A DNA stretch of 64,000 bases from Sediminicoccus sp. KRV36 (GCF_023243115.1 NZ_CP085081.1:992001-1056000), one strand, 5' to 3'. Numbered from the stretch's first letter, positions 24,726 to 34,162 are shown. Program-made: numbers and translations. The notes: generated by a model not told the origin, from the sequence alone.

Positions 24726-25586
24726 ATGCCGCCAGAACCAACCCCGCCCGATGCGACGCCCGCGATTTCCACGCCCCTTGGCGCGACAGATACGCACATG
24801 CACATCTATGGCCCGGCCGCGCGCTACCCCGTGGCGCCCTCCAACCCTTCGCCCGTGCCCTTCACGCGCGATCTTCCGGCCTATGCCGCCGTCATGGCGC
24901 GGCTGGGGCTGAGCCGGACGGTGGTGGTGCAGCCCACCGCCTATGGCACCGACAATGCCTGCACGCTGGATGCGGTGGCGGCCCTTGGACCAGCCTCCGC
25001 CCGGGCCGTCGTGGCGGTGACGGCCGCGACGCCGCGGGCCGAGCTGCATCGCCTGCATGCCGCGGGGGCGCGCGGCGCCCGGGCCTTCATGCTGAAGGGC
25101 GGCCCCGTCCCGTGGGAGGGGCTGGCCGCGCTGGCCGCGCATGTCGCCCCGCTGGGCTGGCATGTGCAGCTGCAATTTGATGGCGGGGAGATGGCGCAGC
25201 GCGCCCCGCTCATCGCCAGCCTTCCCTGCGATGTGGTGGTGGATCACCTGGGGCGCTTTCACGATCCCGTGCCGCCCACGGCCCCCGCTGTCCAGGCGCT
25301 GCTGCGATTGCTCGATACGGGGCGTGTCTGGGTGAAGGCGTCCTCGCCCTATGGCGTATCGCGCTCGGGCCCGCCGGCTTATGAGGATGTCGCCGCCATC
25401 GCGCGCGCCATCATCGCGGCGGCACCCGAGCGTGTGGTCTGGGGCTCCAACTGGCCGCATCCCAATGCGCCGGAGCCCAAGCCGAATGAGGCGGCGCTGC
25501 TGGGCCTGCTGGCCGGCTGGGCGCCGGACCCGGCGGTGCGGCGGGCCATTCTCGTGGAGAATGCCGCGCGCCTCTATGATTTCTGA
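24726..25586 (+). CDS. Amidohydrolase family 2, LigI-like (2-pyrone-4,6-dicarboxylate lactonase group)
   Basis: This 286-residue TIM-barrel hydrolase has DTHMHIYGPAARYP (HxH metal motif, residues about 22-35), VHLQF-type core strands, DHLGRFHDPV and VVWGSNWPHPN with the catalytic Asp/Asn region near residue 245. These are hallmarks of COG3618 hydrolases such as LigI, which open lactone rings during lignin-derived aromatic degradation. The ATG at 24726 is chosen because the preceding 10 residues are Pro-rich and the upstream frame is antisense to the Bug gene. It diverges from that Bug gene, so the receptor could deliver a cyclic carboxylate to this enzyme. Confidence 0.85.
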   Translation: MPPEPTPPDATPAISTPLGATDTHMHIYGPAARYPVAPSNPSPVPFTRDLPAYAAVMARLGLSRTVVVQPTAYGTDNACTLDAVAALGPASARAVVAVTAATPRAELHRLHAAGARGARAFMLKGGPVPWEGLAALAAHVAPLGWHVQLQFDGGEMAQRAPLIASLPCDVVVDHLGRFHDPVPPTAPAVQALLRLLDTGRVWVKASSPYGVSRSGPPAYEDVAAIARAIIAAAPERVVWGSNWPHPNAPEPKPNEAALLGLLAGWAPDPAVRRAILVENAARLYDF

Positions 25587-25626
25587 AGCACCGCGCCGCC
25601 AGCCCGTCAAAGGCAATGACCGGAAG

Positions 25627-25681
25627 AAGGTGCAGGAAACCCGTTTCCTGCCGGGGAGCTTGAGGGGCAGCGCCCCTCAAA
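25627..25681 (+). repeat. Dispersed hairpin-array repeat, copy D (short)
   Basis: Two consecutive hairpins: GCAGGAAAC/GTTTCCTGC around CC, and TTGAGGGGC/GCCCCTCAA around AGC. The connecting bases CCGGGGAGCT resemble CCGGGGAGCTC in copy A. It sits between the convergent amidohydrolase and chemoreceptor genes and may terminate both. Confidence 0.85.
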
Positions 25682-25735
25682 AACCAACAGCCATCCGCCA
25701 ACCCTCAAGCGCAGGCACCCCTGCGGACAGCGCCA

Positions 25736-28000
25736 TCAGGCGGCCTGCGCGGCCTCCCGCTCCAGCGCCTGGCGGAGCAGGGCGGCCGTGGCTGCATCCG
25801 GCCGCAGCTTCATCCGGACCCTGCCGCTTTCCTGGGCCAGGACCTCGGCCGGGATCGGGAAGGCAAGAAGGCCAGGGACCCGCAGCCGCAGCTGCGCCCC
25901 GCGCTGCAGCCCGACCACCTCCCGGATGGCCGCGCCGGATGCGCTGATATCCAGCAGCTCGGTCGCCAGCTCGCCCGGCAGCCCGGCCCCCGCGACATGC
26001 GCCGGGAGCGGCAGGGCGTGGCGCGGCTCCTGGCGGCGATCCACTTCGGCGGTGGCGGTGCGCAGCGTGCGCAGCACCGCGCCGCGCAGCGCCACCACCG
26101 CTTCGCGCGCATCCATCGCGCCGCTGCGCATGGCGATGGCGCGCGCATCCGTCTGCTCCGTCTCGGCCGAAACGAGGCCGATGCGCTCCGTCACCTCGCG
26201 CGCGCGGTCGGCCGATTGGGCCACGGTGCGGGCGATTTCACGCGTTGCGGCGGATTGCTCCTCCACGGCGGCGGCGATGGCGCTGGCCACTTGGTCAATC
26301 TCCGAAACGGCGGCGGCGATGCCGGCGACCGAGCCCGCCGCCTCCCGCGTGGCGCGGCTGACGGCGGCGATCTGGGTGGAGATATCCTCGGTGGCGCGCG
26401 CCGTCTGCGCGGCCAGCGACTTCACTTCGCCCGCCACCACGGCGAAGCCCTTGCCGGCCTCACCCGCGCGCGCGGCCTCGATGGTGGCGTTCAGGGCGAG
26501 GAGGTTGGTCTGCCCCGCAATGCCCGCGATCAGGCGGGACACATCGCCGATGCGCCCCACCGCCTGCTCCAGCGCGTCAATGCGCTCACGCCCCGAATGG
26601 CCGAGCTCCACCGCGCGCTGCGTGGCGGCGGCGGCCCCGGCGACCTGGCCCGCGATTTCCCGCACCGAGGCGGAAAGCTCCTCCGCGGCGGCCGCGACGG
26701 CCTGGGCGTCCTGCAGCGCCTCATCCGAGGTGGCGCTGACGGCGCGGCTCTCCTGCGCGACGGATTGCGCGGAGTTGGCCATGGTTTCGGCGGCATCCGC
26801 CATGCGGGACATGATGCCCTCCACGCGGCTGACCGATTGCGTGGCTTCTTCTTCCACCTTGTCGGCCATGGCGCGCAGCGCTTCCGTGCGCGTCGCCTGG
26901 GCGGCTTCGCGTTCGGCCCGGCGTTCGGCGCTGGCCGTGATGGCCTCCTGCCCCTGCTCGCGGAAGCGCAGCATCGCACCCGCCAGCGCGCCGATCTCGT
27001 CGCGGCGGCCCTGGCCGGTGATGGACACCTCCAGATTGCCCTGGGCGAGCTCGGTCATCGTGGCGGTGATCCGGCCCAATTGGCGGCCGATGCCGCGCGC
27101 CACGAACCAGCCGATCAACCCGACACCGAGGCCGATCAGCCCGATGCCCCAGAGCAGCCAGGTGCTGATCGCGGCCTGGATCGCCTCGGCCTCCTGCTGG
27201 GCGGCTGTCCCGGCCGCCTCCACCCCGCGCGTGAGCGCGAGGGCGGGGCGGGACAGGGCGGCCACCGCCGCGTCCAGCGCCGTCATCGCCTCGTTGCGGC
27301 GCAGTTCGACCGTGACGAGGGCCGTGAAGTCGCGCTGGTAGGCGGCCATCAGGGCGGCGATCTCCGTCCGCGCCTCGCCCGGCATGGCCACCTGGGGCAG
27401 CAATGCCGCGAATTCGCGGGCGCGTTGCTGCATCAGGCCCTGGTAGCTCGGCTCGACGCGGGCGAGGAAATCCTTCTCGTGGCGGCGCATCTGCAGCATC
27501 AGCACGGCCAGGCGCAGATCCTCGGTCTGGCCCAGGCGCTGCTCCACTGTGCGCACGCTGTTGCGCAGCGCGCCCTGCAATCCGGCATTCTCATTGAAGC
27601 CGGCTTCGCGGCGCAGCTCGGCCATGGCGGCGAAGCGGCGTTCCTGATCCGCCACGGCCGCGGCGAGGGCCTCACCCTGCGGCACCAGCCCGGCACCGGC
27701 CAGGAGCTGCGCGAAGCCAGCGAGACGTTGGCGGACCGCGGCGCCAGCCCGGCTGTGCTGGCCGATCAGCTCGGCCGAGGGCGCGCGCAGGAAGGCGCCC
27801 TCGATGCGCGTCATCTCATTGAGTTCGCCTTGCAGGCGGCTCAACTCGGCGGCCAGGGCGGTGGCCCGGTTCGCGGCGGTGGTGACCTGCGCCTGGTTGC
27901 CCTGCCCGACAAAGGCAATGCCGCCCACGGCCACCAGCCCCATCAGCCCAATTCCAGCCAGCAGGCCCACCTGCTGGCGCAAACCCAAAGTGAAGCCCAC
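25736..28000 (-). CDS. Methyl-accepting chemotaxis protein with C-terminal PilZ domain
   Basis: This 754-residue transducer has membrane segments at residues about 10-30 and 280-302 and a long helical periplasmic sensor between them. A HAMP domain lies at about 303-356, and a signalling hairpin whose tip is [20 protein letters not shown] lies near residue 510. After the hairpin, RRQEPRH near residue 657 and [10 protein letters not shown] near 690 match the RxxxR and [DN]xSxxG motifs of PilZ, the c-di-GMP receptor domain. So receptor output may respond to c-di-GMP. The start is a GTG at 28000 with GGAG 8 bases upstream. No che genes are nearby. Confidence 0.93.
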   Translation of the reverse strand: MGFTLGLRQQVGLLAGIGLMGLVAVGGIAFVGQGNQAQVTTAANRATALAAELSRLQGELNEMTRIEGAFLRAPSAELIGQHSRAGAAVRQRLAGFAQLLAGAGLVPQGEALAAAVADQERRFAAMAELRREAGFNENAGLQGALRNSVRTVEQRLGQTEDLRLAVLMLQMRRHEKDFLARVEPSYQGLMQQRAREFAALLPQVAMPGEARTEIAALMAAYQRDFTALVTVELRRNEAMTALDAAVAALSRPALALTRGVEAAGTAAQQEAEAIQAAISTWLLWGIGLIGLGVGLIGWFVARGIGRQLGRITATMTELAQGNLEVSITGQGRRDEIGALAGAMLRFREQGQEAITASAERRAEREAAQATRTEALRAMADKVEEEATQSVSRVEGIMSRMADAAETMANSAQSVAQESRAVSATSDEALQDAQAVAAAAEELSASVREIAGQVAGAAAATQRAVELGHSGRERIDALEQAVGRIGDVSRLIAGIAGQTNLLALNATIEAARAGEAGKGFAVVAGEVKSLAAQTARATEDISTQIAAVSRATREAAGSVAGIAAAVSEIDQVASAIAAAVEEQSAATREIARTVAQSADRAREVTERIGLVSAETEQTDARAIAMRSGAMDAREAVVALRGAVLRTLRTATAEVDRRQEPRHALPLPAHVAGAGLPGELATELLDISASGAAIREVVGLQRGAQLRLRVPGLLAFPIPAEVLAQESGRVRMKLRPDAATAALLRQALEREAAQAA

Positions 28001-28090
28001 TGATCCATCTCCGCGACGATGATCGCGGAGTTATCCACCGTTGCATCTCAAGAAAAGCTTAAGCGCGCCCGTGGCCTTGAGCGGCAAGAC

Positions 28091-30424
28091 CTAGGCCGCG
28101 TGCAGCGCCTTCCAGACCACTTCGGGTGTTGCGGGCATGTCGATCGCCGTGACACCCGCATCGCTCAGCGCGTCAATCAGCGCATTGACGACGGCGGGCG
28201 GCGAGCCTACGGCGCCAGCCTCGCCGGCACCCTTCACGCCGAGGGGATTGGTCTCGCAGACCACCTCGATCAGATCCACCTCGATATCCGGCAGATCCTC
28301 GGCGCGGGGCAGGGCGTAATCCATGAAGGAGGCGGAGAGCAGCTGGCCGCTTTCCGGGTCGTAGGAGGTGCGCTCCAGGAAGGCCTGGCCGATGCCCTGC
28401 GCCACACCGCCATGCACCTGGCCGCGCACGATCAGCGGGTTCAGCGCATGGCCCACATCATCCACCACGATGTAGCGCGGGATGGCGATCATCCCCGTCT
28501 CGGGGTCCACCTCCACCTCGGCCACGTGGCAGCCATTGGGGAAGGTGTGGAACTCGATCTTCGCCGTCTCCAGCGCATCGAGCAGGTTGGTGTCCTCACC
28601 GGCCGCGACACGCTGCCGCTGCCGGGCGGCGAGGCTCAGGATATCCACGCCGCGGTCGGTGCCGACGACGCCGAACTGGCCCCCATTGGCCCCTTTTGGG
28701 TTGAACTCGATATCCACCACGGCCGCTTCCAGCATCTCGGACGCTGCCTGCTTGCCCTTCTCGATCACGCTAGCCGCCGTGACGAGGATGGCCTGGCCCT
28801 CCGAGTAAAGGCTGCGCGCGCCGCCGGTGCCGCCGCCGGCGGGCAGCGTGTCGGAATCGCCCTGGCGGATGCGGATCTTCTCCATGGGGATGCCCAGCTC
28901 ATGGCTGGTCAGCATGGCATAGGCCGTCTCATGCCCCTGGCCGGTGCTTTGCGTGCCGACATAGACGTCCACGAAGCCATCCTCGGCGAATTTCACCGAG
29001 GCGTTTTCCGTGGGCCCGCCGCCCGTCGCCTCCAGGTAGTAGGCGAGGCCGATGCCGCGCTTCTTGCCGCGCTTCGCGGCCTCGGCGCGGCGGGCGGGGA
29101 AGCCCGACCAATCAATCTTGGCCAGCGCCGCATCCATGACGCGGGCAAAATCGCCGCTGTCATAGCGCTGCGCCATGGCGGTGACGTAGGGCATGGCGGC
29201 CTGGCCCACCATGTTGCGGCGGCGCAGCTCGATGCGGTCCAGCTTCAGGTCGCGCGCGGCCTGATCAATCAGCCGCTCGACCAGATAATTGCTCTCGGGC
29301 CGGCCGGCGCCACGATAGGCATCCACCGGCACGGTGTTGGTCGCCATGCCGAGCACGCGCGCATGGATCGCCTGGAAACCATAGACGCTGGCCAGCACCT
29401 TGGTGCCCGCCCCGGTCGGGATGAAGGGCGCGAAGGTGGAGAGATAGGCGCCCATATTCGCCACATTGCGCGTGCGCAGGGCGAGGAACTTGCCATCCGT
29501 ATCCAGCGCCAGTTCGCCCAGCGTGATGTTGTCGCGGCCATGCGTATCGGAGAGGAAGGCTTCGGTCCGTTCGGAAGCCCATTTCACCGGGCGGCCAACC
29601 GCGCGCGCGCCCAGGGCGCACAGCGCATATTCGGCGTAGAGAAACAGCTTCATGCCGAAGCCGCCGCCGACATCGGGGGTCACCACCCGCACCAGATCGG
29701 GGCTGACCTTCAGCACGGCGGAAGCCAGCAGGTTCTTCACCAGCCAGGAGCCCTGGGTGCCGGCATAAAGCGTGAAATGGCCGCTGGCCGCGTCATATTG
29801 CGCGGCACAGGCGCGGCCCTCCATCGAGGAGGCGACGACGCGGTTGTTGATGACCGTCAGCCGCGTCACATGCGCCGCACCGGCGATCAGCGCATCGGTC
29901 TTCGCCTTGTCGCCCACTTCCCAGTCGAACACCGTGTTGTTGGCGGCGGCGTCCCAGATCTGCGGCTGCCCCGGCTCACCCGCCACGGCGAGGTCGGTGA
30001 CGGAGGGGAGGATGTCGTAATCCACCTCCACCGCCTCGCCCGCATCGCGCGCCTGCTCATGGGTTTCGGCGATGATGAAGGCGACCGGATCGCCCACATG
30101 GCGCACGCGGTCGGTGGCGAGCGGCATGTGCAGCGTATTCGCGCGATCCGTGCCGTTGCTGTTCTTCATCGGGATGGCGCAGGGCAATTCGCCGACACCC
30201 ATGGCCAGCAGATCAGCCCCCGTCATCACCGCCAGCACGCCGGGCATCGCCTTGGCCGCGCTGACATCCACCGAGAGGATCGTCGCATGGGCATGCGGGC
30301 TGCGCAGCACATAGCCATGCACCTGGCCGCCGAGCGCGATGTCATCCGTGTAGCGGCCCGCACCCAGGAGCAGCCGGGGGTCTTCCACGCGCCGGACGGA
30401 TTGGCTCAAGCCGAATTTTGCCAT
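28091..30424 (-). CDS. Molybdopterin-binding large subunit, xanthine dehydrogenase / form II CO-dehydrogenase-like
   Basis: This 777-residue subunit of a molybdenum hydroxylase has VRRVEDPRLLLGAGRYTDDI at the N-terminus, the TPDVGGGFGMK motif, and the active-site loop VDAYRGAGRPE. That loop is the AYRGAGR form of so-called form II CoxL proteins, not the Cys-containing loop of true CO dehydrogenases. The catalytic Glu is in VKGAGEAGAVGSPP near residue 735. GGGAGA precedes the ATG at 30424. The medium (FAD) and small (2Fe-2S) subunit genes normally adjacent are absent here, so this is an orphan large subunit or they lie elsewhere. The substrate is probably an aldehyde or aromatic heterocycle. 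Confidence 0.9.
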   Translation of the reverse strand: MAKFGLSQSVRRVEDPRLLLGAGRYTDDIALGGQVHGYVLRSPHAHATILSVDVSAAKAMPGVLAVMTGADLLAMGVGELPCAIPMKNSNGTDRANTLHMPLATDRVRHVGDPVAFIIAETHEQARDAGEAVEVDYDILPSVTDLAVAGEPGQPQIWDAAANNTVFDWEVGDKAKTDALIAGAAHVTRLTVINNRVVASSMEGRACAAQYDAASGHFTLYAGTQGSWLVKNLLASAVLKVSPDLVRVVTPDVGGGFGMKLFLYAEYALCALGARAVGRPVKWASERTEAFLSDTHGRDNITLGELALDTDGKFLALRTRNVANMGAYLSTFAPFIPTGAGTKVLASVYGFQAIHARVLGMATNTVPVDAYRGAGRPESNYLVERLIDQAARDLKLDRIELRRRNMVGQAAMPYVTAMAQRYDSGDFARVMDAALAKIDWSGFPARRAEAAKRGKKRGIGLAYYLEATGGGPTENASVKFAEDGFVDVYVGTQSTGQGHETAYAMLTSHELGIPMEKIRIRQGDSDTLPAGGGTGGARSLYSEGQAILVTAASVIEKGKQAASEMLEAAVVDIEFNPKGANGGQFGVVGTDRGVDILSLAARQRQRVAAGEDTNLLDALETAKIEFHTFPNGCHVAEVEVDPETGMIAIPRYIVVDDVGHALNPLIVRGQVHGGVAQGIGQAFLERTSYDPESGQLLSASFMDYALPRAEDLPDIEVDLIEVVCETNPLGVKGAGEAGAVGSPPAVVNALIDALSDAGVTAIDMPATPEVVWKALHAA

Positions 30425-30492
30425 GGGTCGTCTCCCTGAGGATCTGTTCGCTGCATCATTTGACGATGAAAGGCGAAAGGGGAAGGGGGAAG

Positions 30493-30612
30493 ATCAGGGG
30501 CTCTGCCCCTGAAACCCCGGCAAGAACCTCAGCTTCTTGCATCTCCAACAGAAAGGGGTGCAGGGGACTTGTTCCCTGCTGGGGGAGTGCCAGGGGGCAA
30601 GGCCCCCTCGCC
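30493..30612 (+). repeat. Dispersed hairpin-array repeat, copy E
   Basis: Four short inverted repeats in a row: TCAGGGGC/GCCCCTGA, GCAAGAA/TTCTTGC, an imperfect GCAGGGGAC/GTTCCCTGC and AGGGGGC/GCCCCCT. It lies between the tandem oxidase and metal permease genes and runs into the last roughly 28 codons of the permease gene, so it has altered that protein's C-terminus. Confidence 0.82.
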
Positions 30613-31500
30613 ACGCCGCGCAATGAGGCAGCCGGCCACCACCAGCCCCGCCAGCGTCCCGATCAAACCCGCCGCGTTCAACGAGAGCGTGAAGCCCAGC
30701 GCCGCCGGCACCGGCCCGGCCAGCAGCACGCCCGCCGCCCCCAGCCCCGCGCCGAGTGCCGCGCCGCCCAGCACCTGCACCCGGTAGCGATCCGTCAGCA
30801 ACCGCAGCGCGACCGCCGGGCAGACCAGCATCGCCACCACAAGGATGCTTCCCACCGATTCGAACGCGGCCACGGCGGCGGCCGCGATCAGCAGGTTCAG
30901 CCCCAATTCCCAGCGCCCCACCCGCAGCCCGAGCGAGGCGGCAAAGGCCGGATCAAAGGCGATGAGCTGCAAGGGCCGCCAGCACAGCGCCACGACCACA
31001 ACCGCCACCAGCGCCACCGCCGCCAGCAGCCCCAATTGCCGCGGCAGCCCGGCCAGCGCCACGGGATCGAGCAGGGAAGCGAAGCCCTTCGCCTCCAGCC
31101 AGACCAGGGTTTCCAGCTGGCCGAACAACACGCAATCCACATCGAGGTCGGCGCTGCGCGCGCCGGTCAACTCCAGCAGAACGAGGCCCATGGCGAAGAA
31201 GCCGGTGAAGACGAGGCCGGTGGCCGCCCCCGTCTCCAGCCGTGCCGCGCGCTTCACCCAGCCGATGGCGAGCGTCGCCAGCAAGGCGGCGCCCAGCGCG
31301 CCCAGCAGCATCGGCCCGGCACTGCGCAGCCCGGTCAGCGCGAAGCCGACGACAATGCCGGGCAGCACCGCGTGGGAGAGCGCATCGCCCAGCAGGCTCT
31401 CGCGCCGCAGCACCAGGAAGGAGCCGAGCAGGCCGCAGGTTCCACCCGCCAGGATGGCGGCCAGCAGGGCCGGCAGGTCGAGGCGCAGGAAATCCGTCAT
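30529..31500 (-). CDS. Metal ABC transporter permease (TroD/MntB/ZnuB family)
   Basis: This 323-residue inner-membrane protein with about nine hydrophobic segments belongs to the ABC-3 permease family, with LLGSFLVLRRESLLGDALSHAVLPG near residues 25-49, the conserved cytoplasmic loop that contacts the ATPase. The last roughly 28 residues, from RRGEGALPPG onward, are encoded by the hairpin repeat and are probably not native. The ATG overlaps the stop of the other permease by 4 bases (31497-31500). The gene order binding protein, ATPase, permease, permease is that of troABCD. Confidence 0.92.
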   Translation of the reverse strand: MTDFLRLDLPALLAAILAGGTCGLLGSFLVLRRESLLGDALSHAVLPGIVVGFALTGLRSAGPMLLGALGAALLATLAIGWVKRAARLETGAATGLVFTGFFAMGLVLLELTGARSADLDVDCVLFGQLETLVWLEAKGFASLLDPVALAGLPRQLGLLAAVALVAVVVVALCWRPLQLIAFDPAFAASLGLRVGRWELGLNLLIAAAAVAAFESVGSILVVAMLVCPAVALRLLTDRYRVQVLGGAALGAGLGAAGVLLAGPVPAALGFTLSLNAAGLIGTLAGLVVAGCLIARRGEGALPPGTPPAGNKSPAPLSVGDARS

Positions 31501-32327
31501 CGGCGCGAAAATACGACGGCGGCGCCAAAGCCGAGCAGCCCGGCCAGCACCACCGCCGCCCCGGTCGGGATATTCTCGAAGCGGGTGGAGATCAGCGCGC
31601 CGCTGGCCCCGGCCGCCGCCCCCAGCGCGCCCGCCAGCGACACCATGGCCGGCAGGCCGCGCGTCACCAGCCGTGCGGCGGCGGCCGGCACGATCAGCAA
31701 GGCGACCACCAGCAACAGCCCGACCGCCGGCAGGCCGGCCACGCAGACCGCCAGCAGCAGCGCCAGCAGCGCGAGATCGAGTGCGCGCACCGGCAGGCCC
31801 TGGCTGCGGGCGAAGGCCTCGTCGAAGCACAGCGCGCGCAGCGGCTGGAACAGCAGCGCGATCACGCCGATGCAGCCCAGCGCCAGTCCGCCCGCCAGCA
31901 TGGCATCGCCCTCGGTCAGGGTCGCCGCCTGGCCCAGGATGAAGTGGGACAGCCCCGCCTGGGCCGCATCCGGCATGGCCTGGGCGATGGAGAGCCCGAC
32001 CGTGCCCAGCGCGTAGAAGGCCGAGAGCACCACGCCGATCGCCGCATCCTGCCGGATGCGCCCGCTTGCCGTCAGCGCCCGCAGCGCCAGCAGCCCGAGC
32101 CAGGCGGAGAGGGCCGCCCCCAGCAGAAGCGGCCCGAGGCTACGCGCCGGCCCGCCCAGGGCCGAGACGATGAGCGAGGCCGCAACGACGCCCGGCAGCG
32201 CCGCATGGCCGATGGCATCGGCCAGCAAGGCGCGCCCGCGCAGCAGCGCGAAGGCGCCCACCACGCCCGAGGCCGCCCCCAGTGCCGCGCAGCCCAGCAG
32301 GACGATGAGGGTGTTGTGCCCGATCAT
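31497..32327 (-). CDS. Metal ABC transporter permease (TroC/MntC/ZnuB family)
   Basis: This 276-residue permease of the ABC-3 family has about eight or nine hydrophobic segments; GAFALLRGRALLADAIGHAALPG near residues 24-46 is the ATPase-contact loop. It is paralogous to the next permease, with which it overlaps by 4 bases. The start ATG at 32327 lies 10 bases after the ATPase stop. The upstream frame is not conserved. The two permeases probably form a heterodimeric channel for Mn2+ or Zn2+. Confidence 0.92.
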   Translation of the reverse strand: MIGHNTLIVLLGCAALGAASGVVGAFALLRGRALLADAIGHAALPGVVAASLIVSALGGPARSLGPLLLGAALSAWLGLLALRALTASGRIRQDAAIGVVLSAFYALGTVGLSIAQAMPDAAQAGLSHFILGQAATLTEGDAMLAGGLALGCIGVIALLFQPLRALCFDEAFARSQGLPVRALDLALLALLLAVCVAGLPAVGLLLVVALLIVPAAAARLVTRGLPAMVSLAGALGAAAGASGALISTRFENIPTGAAVVLAGLLGFGAAVVFSRR

Positions 32328-32337
32328 GCCGCCTGTC

Positions 32338-33057
32338 TCACGCGCGCCCCGGAAGCCCGCCAAAGGCCTTGGCGATGGCGGCATCGGTGAAGGCCTCGGC
32401 CACCGGGCCCGCCGCGATGACGTGGCCCGCCAGGATCAGCACCTGGTCGAAATGCGCGGTGATGAGCGAGAGGTCATGATGCACCATCAGCACGGATTTC
32501 CCGGTGGCCGCCAGATCATGCAGCACGCCCAGGATGGTCTGCTCCGTCACGGCATCCACGGCGGCCATGGGCTCATCCATCAGGAAGAGGTCGGCGCCCT
32601 GGGCCAGGGCGCGGGCCAGGAAGACCCGCTGCTGCTGCCCGCCCGAAAGCCGGCCGATCTGGCGGTCCGCGAAATCGGCGAGGCCGACCGAGGCCAGGGC
32701 CGCGCGGGCCAGCTCGCGCTCGGCGCGGGGCACGGGCCCCCACCAGCGCATCCGCGGCAGCCGCGCCATGGCGACGATGTCGAGGGCACTGGCCGGGAAA
32801 TCCCAATCCACGCTGGCGCGCTGCGGCAGATAGGCGATGCGCGCGCGGGCCTGGTCCAGGGCCACGCCAAAGAAGCGCGCCTCGCCCGCATCGGAGGGGA
32901 TCAGGCCGAGGGCCGCCTTGAGCAGGGTGGATTTGCCCGCGCCATTGGGGCCGAGGATGGCGGTCAGCCCGGGGGCCGCCTGCCAGGTCACATCGCTCAG
33001 CGCGGGGCGCCCGGCATAGCTGACCGTCAGGCCCGAGACGGCGAAGGGCGCGCTCAC
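32338..33057 (-). CDS. Metal ABC transporter ATP-binding protein (TroB/ZnuC family)
   Basis: This 239-residue ATPase has Walker A GPNGAGKST near residues 37-45, Q-loop YLPQRASVDWDFP, signature LSGGQQQR, Walker B DLFLMDEP and switch His in VHHD. The YLPQ...VDWDFP Q-loop is typical of Mn/Zn importers. It overlaps the binding-protein gene by 4 bases (33054-33057), showing a co-translated operon. It energises import of a divalent metal from the periplasm. Confidence 0.94.
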   Translation of the reverse strand: MSAPFAVSGLTVSYAGRPALSDVTWQAAPGLTAILGPNGAGKSTLLKAALGLIPSDAGEARFFGVALDQARARIAYLPQRASVDWDFPASALDIVAMARLPRMRWWGPVPRAERELARAALASVGLADFADRQIGRLSGGQQQRVFLARALAQGADLFLMDEPMAAVDAVTEQTILGVLHDLAATGKSVLMVHHDLSLITAHFDQVLILAGHVIAAGPVAEAFTDAAIAKAFGGLPGRA

Positions 33058-34046
33058 AGCCGCCCGTTCAGGCCGCGCTCGGGGGCGGAGCCGCCCAGCG
33101 CGCGGGAGATGAGGGTGATGTTGTGGTCCATCATGCCCTCATAGGTGCCGCGATAGGTGCCGGGCCGGCCCATGGAATCGGAAAACAGCGTGCCGCCCAG
33201 CCGGATCTGATGGCCGCGCGCCGCCACCCCCTCGACGAGGGCGCGCACCGCGCGGTCCGGCACGGAGCTTTCGGTGAAGAGGGCGGGCAATTGGCGCTCC
33301 ACGATCAGCCGGACCATGGCCTCGATGCGGGCGAGGCTCGCCTCGGCCTCCGTCGAGAGGCCCTGGATGGATTCCACGCGGAATTCGTAGCGCAGGCCGA
33401 AATAGGCGAAGGCATCATGCGCCGTGACCAGCACGCGGCGCTCGGCCGGGATGGGGGCCAGGACCTCCCGCGCATAGGCGTCCAGCCGGTGCAGCCTGGC
33501 GCGGGTTTCGGCCGCCCCCGCCTGGAGATCCCGGTTGAGGCGCGGCAGGCGGCCCAGCGTGGCGGCGATGGCGGGCAGAGTCTCGGCCCAGAGTGCCGGG
33601 TCCATCCAGAGATGCGGATCGGCCGCATCGGGGTAATCCTCATGCTGGCGCAGGCGGGCGCGGGGGATGGCCTCGGCCACGGCGAGGGATGGCTTTCCCT
33701 GGCTGGCCGCACGCTCCAGCACCTCATGCATGCGGCCTTCCAGCCGGTGGCCGTTGTAGAACAGCGCATCGGCGCGGAGGATTCGGGCGATGTCATTGCG
33801 CGTCGGCCGGAAGAGATGCGGGTCCACCCCCTCGCCGATCAGGGTTTCGACGGTGATGGCGGGGCCGCCCACGCCGCGCAGCAGATCGCCGATCATGCCG
33901 GTGGTGCCGAGCACGGTGGGGCGCGCGGCTTGCGCCTGCGCCTGCGCCTGCATCGGCGCGGCGGCGGCGAGTGGCCCAAGGCCGGCGATGCCGGCGAGGA
34001 GACCCCTGCGAGGGATGGCTGAATAGCTATTCACCTGTTCACTCAT
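33054..34046 (-). CDS. Periplasmic metal-binding lipoprotein-like receptor (TroA/MntA/ZnuA cluster A-I)
   Basis: This 330-residue receptor has a signal peptide at about residues 12-38 (PRRGLLAGIAGLGPLAAAAP). Metal ligands can be placed: His in GVDPHLFRPT, His in DPHLWMDP, Glu in ESIQGLSTEAE and Asp in LFSDSMG. A TYEGMMDHN block follows, a set found in TroA/SitA-type Mn or Zn receptors. It lacks the His-rich loop expected of ZnuA, which favours Mn. It heads the operon. A minus-strand extended -10 element lies so close to the ATG at 34046 that the message may be leaderless or the start slightly downstream (GTG at 34034). Confidence 0.92.
   Translation of the reverse strand: MSEQVNSYSAIPRRGLLAGIAGLGPLAAAAPMQAQAQAQAARPTVLGTTGMIGDLLRGVGGPAITVETLIGEGVDPHLFRPTRNDIARILRADALFYNGHRLEGRMHEVLERAASQGKPSLAVAEAIPRARLRQHEDYPDAADPHLWMDPALWAETLPAIAATLGRLPRLNRDLQAGAAETRARLHRLDAYAREVLAPIPAERRVLVTAHDAFAYFGLRYEFRVESIQGLSTEAEASLARIEAMVRLIVERQLPALFTESSVPDRAVRALVEGVAARGHQIRLGGTLFSDSMGRPGTYRGTYEGMMDHNITLISRALGGSAPERGLNGRL
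34020..34033. promoter_or_regulatory. Perfect 14-bp palindrome, candidate ArsR/SmtB operator
   Basis: TGAATAGCTATTCA is a perfect palindrome with TGAA-N6-TTCA spacing, the layout of SmtB/CzrA-type operators known for metal-responsive ArsR repressors. It covers codons 5-9 of the binding-protein gene, just downstream of the predicted transcription start, and the divergent gene encodes an ArsR regulator. Confidence 0.6.
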
Positions 34047-34049
34047 CCA

Positions 34050-34058
34050 ATTAAATCA
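34050..34058 (-). promoter_or_regulatory. Extended -10 element of the metal transporter operon
   Basis: On the minus strand the bases read TGATTTAAT: TTTAAT (5/6 match to TATAAT) with TG one base upstream, an extended -10 form. No good -35 is visible. Transcription would begin within or next to the start codon of the binding-protein gene. Confidence 0.4.
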
Positions 34059-34162
34059 GCAACTTGTCCCCTTTACCTTGCCCCTGCGCGCCGTCGCGTC
34101 AAGGCTTGTGTTGCGCCGCCACAGGGCTTGTATCGTTCCACGACTGGCCCGAAGGTGGTACC

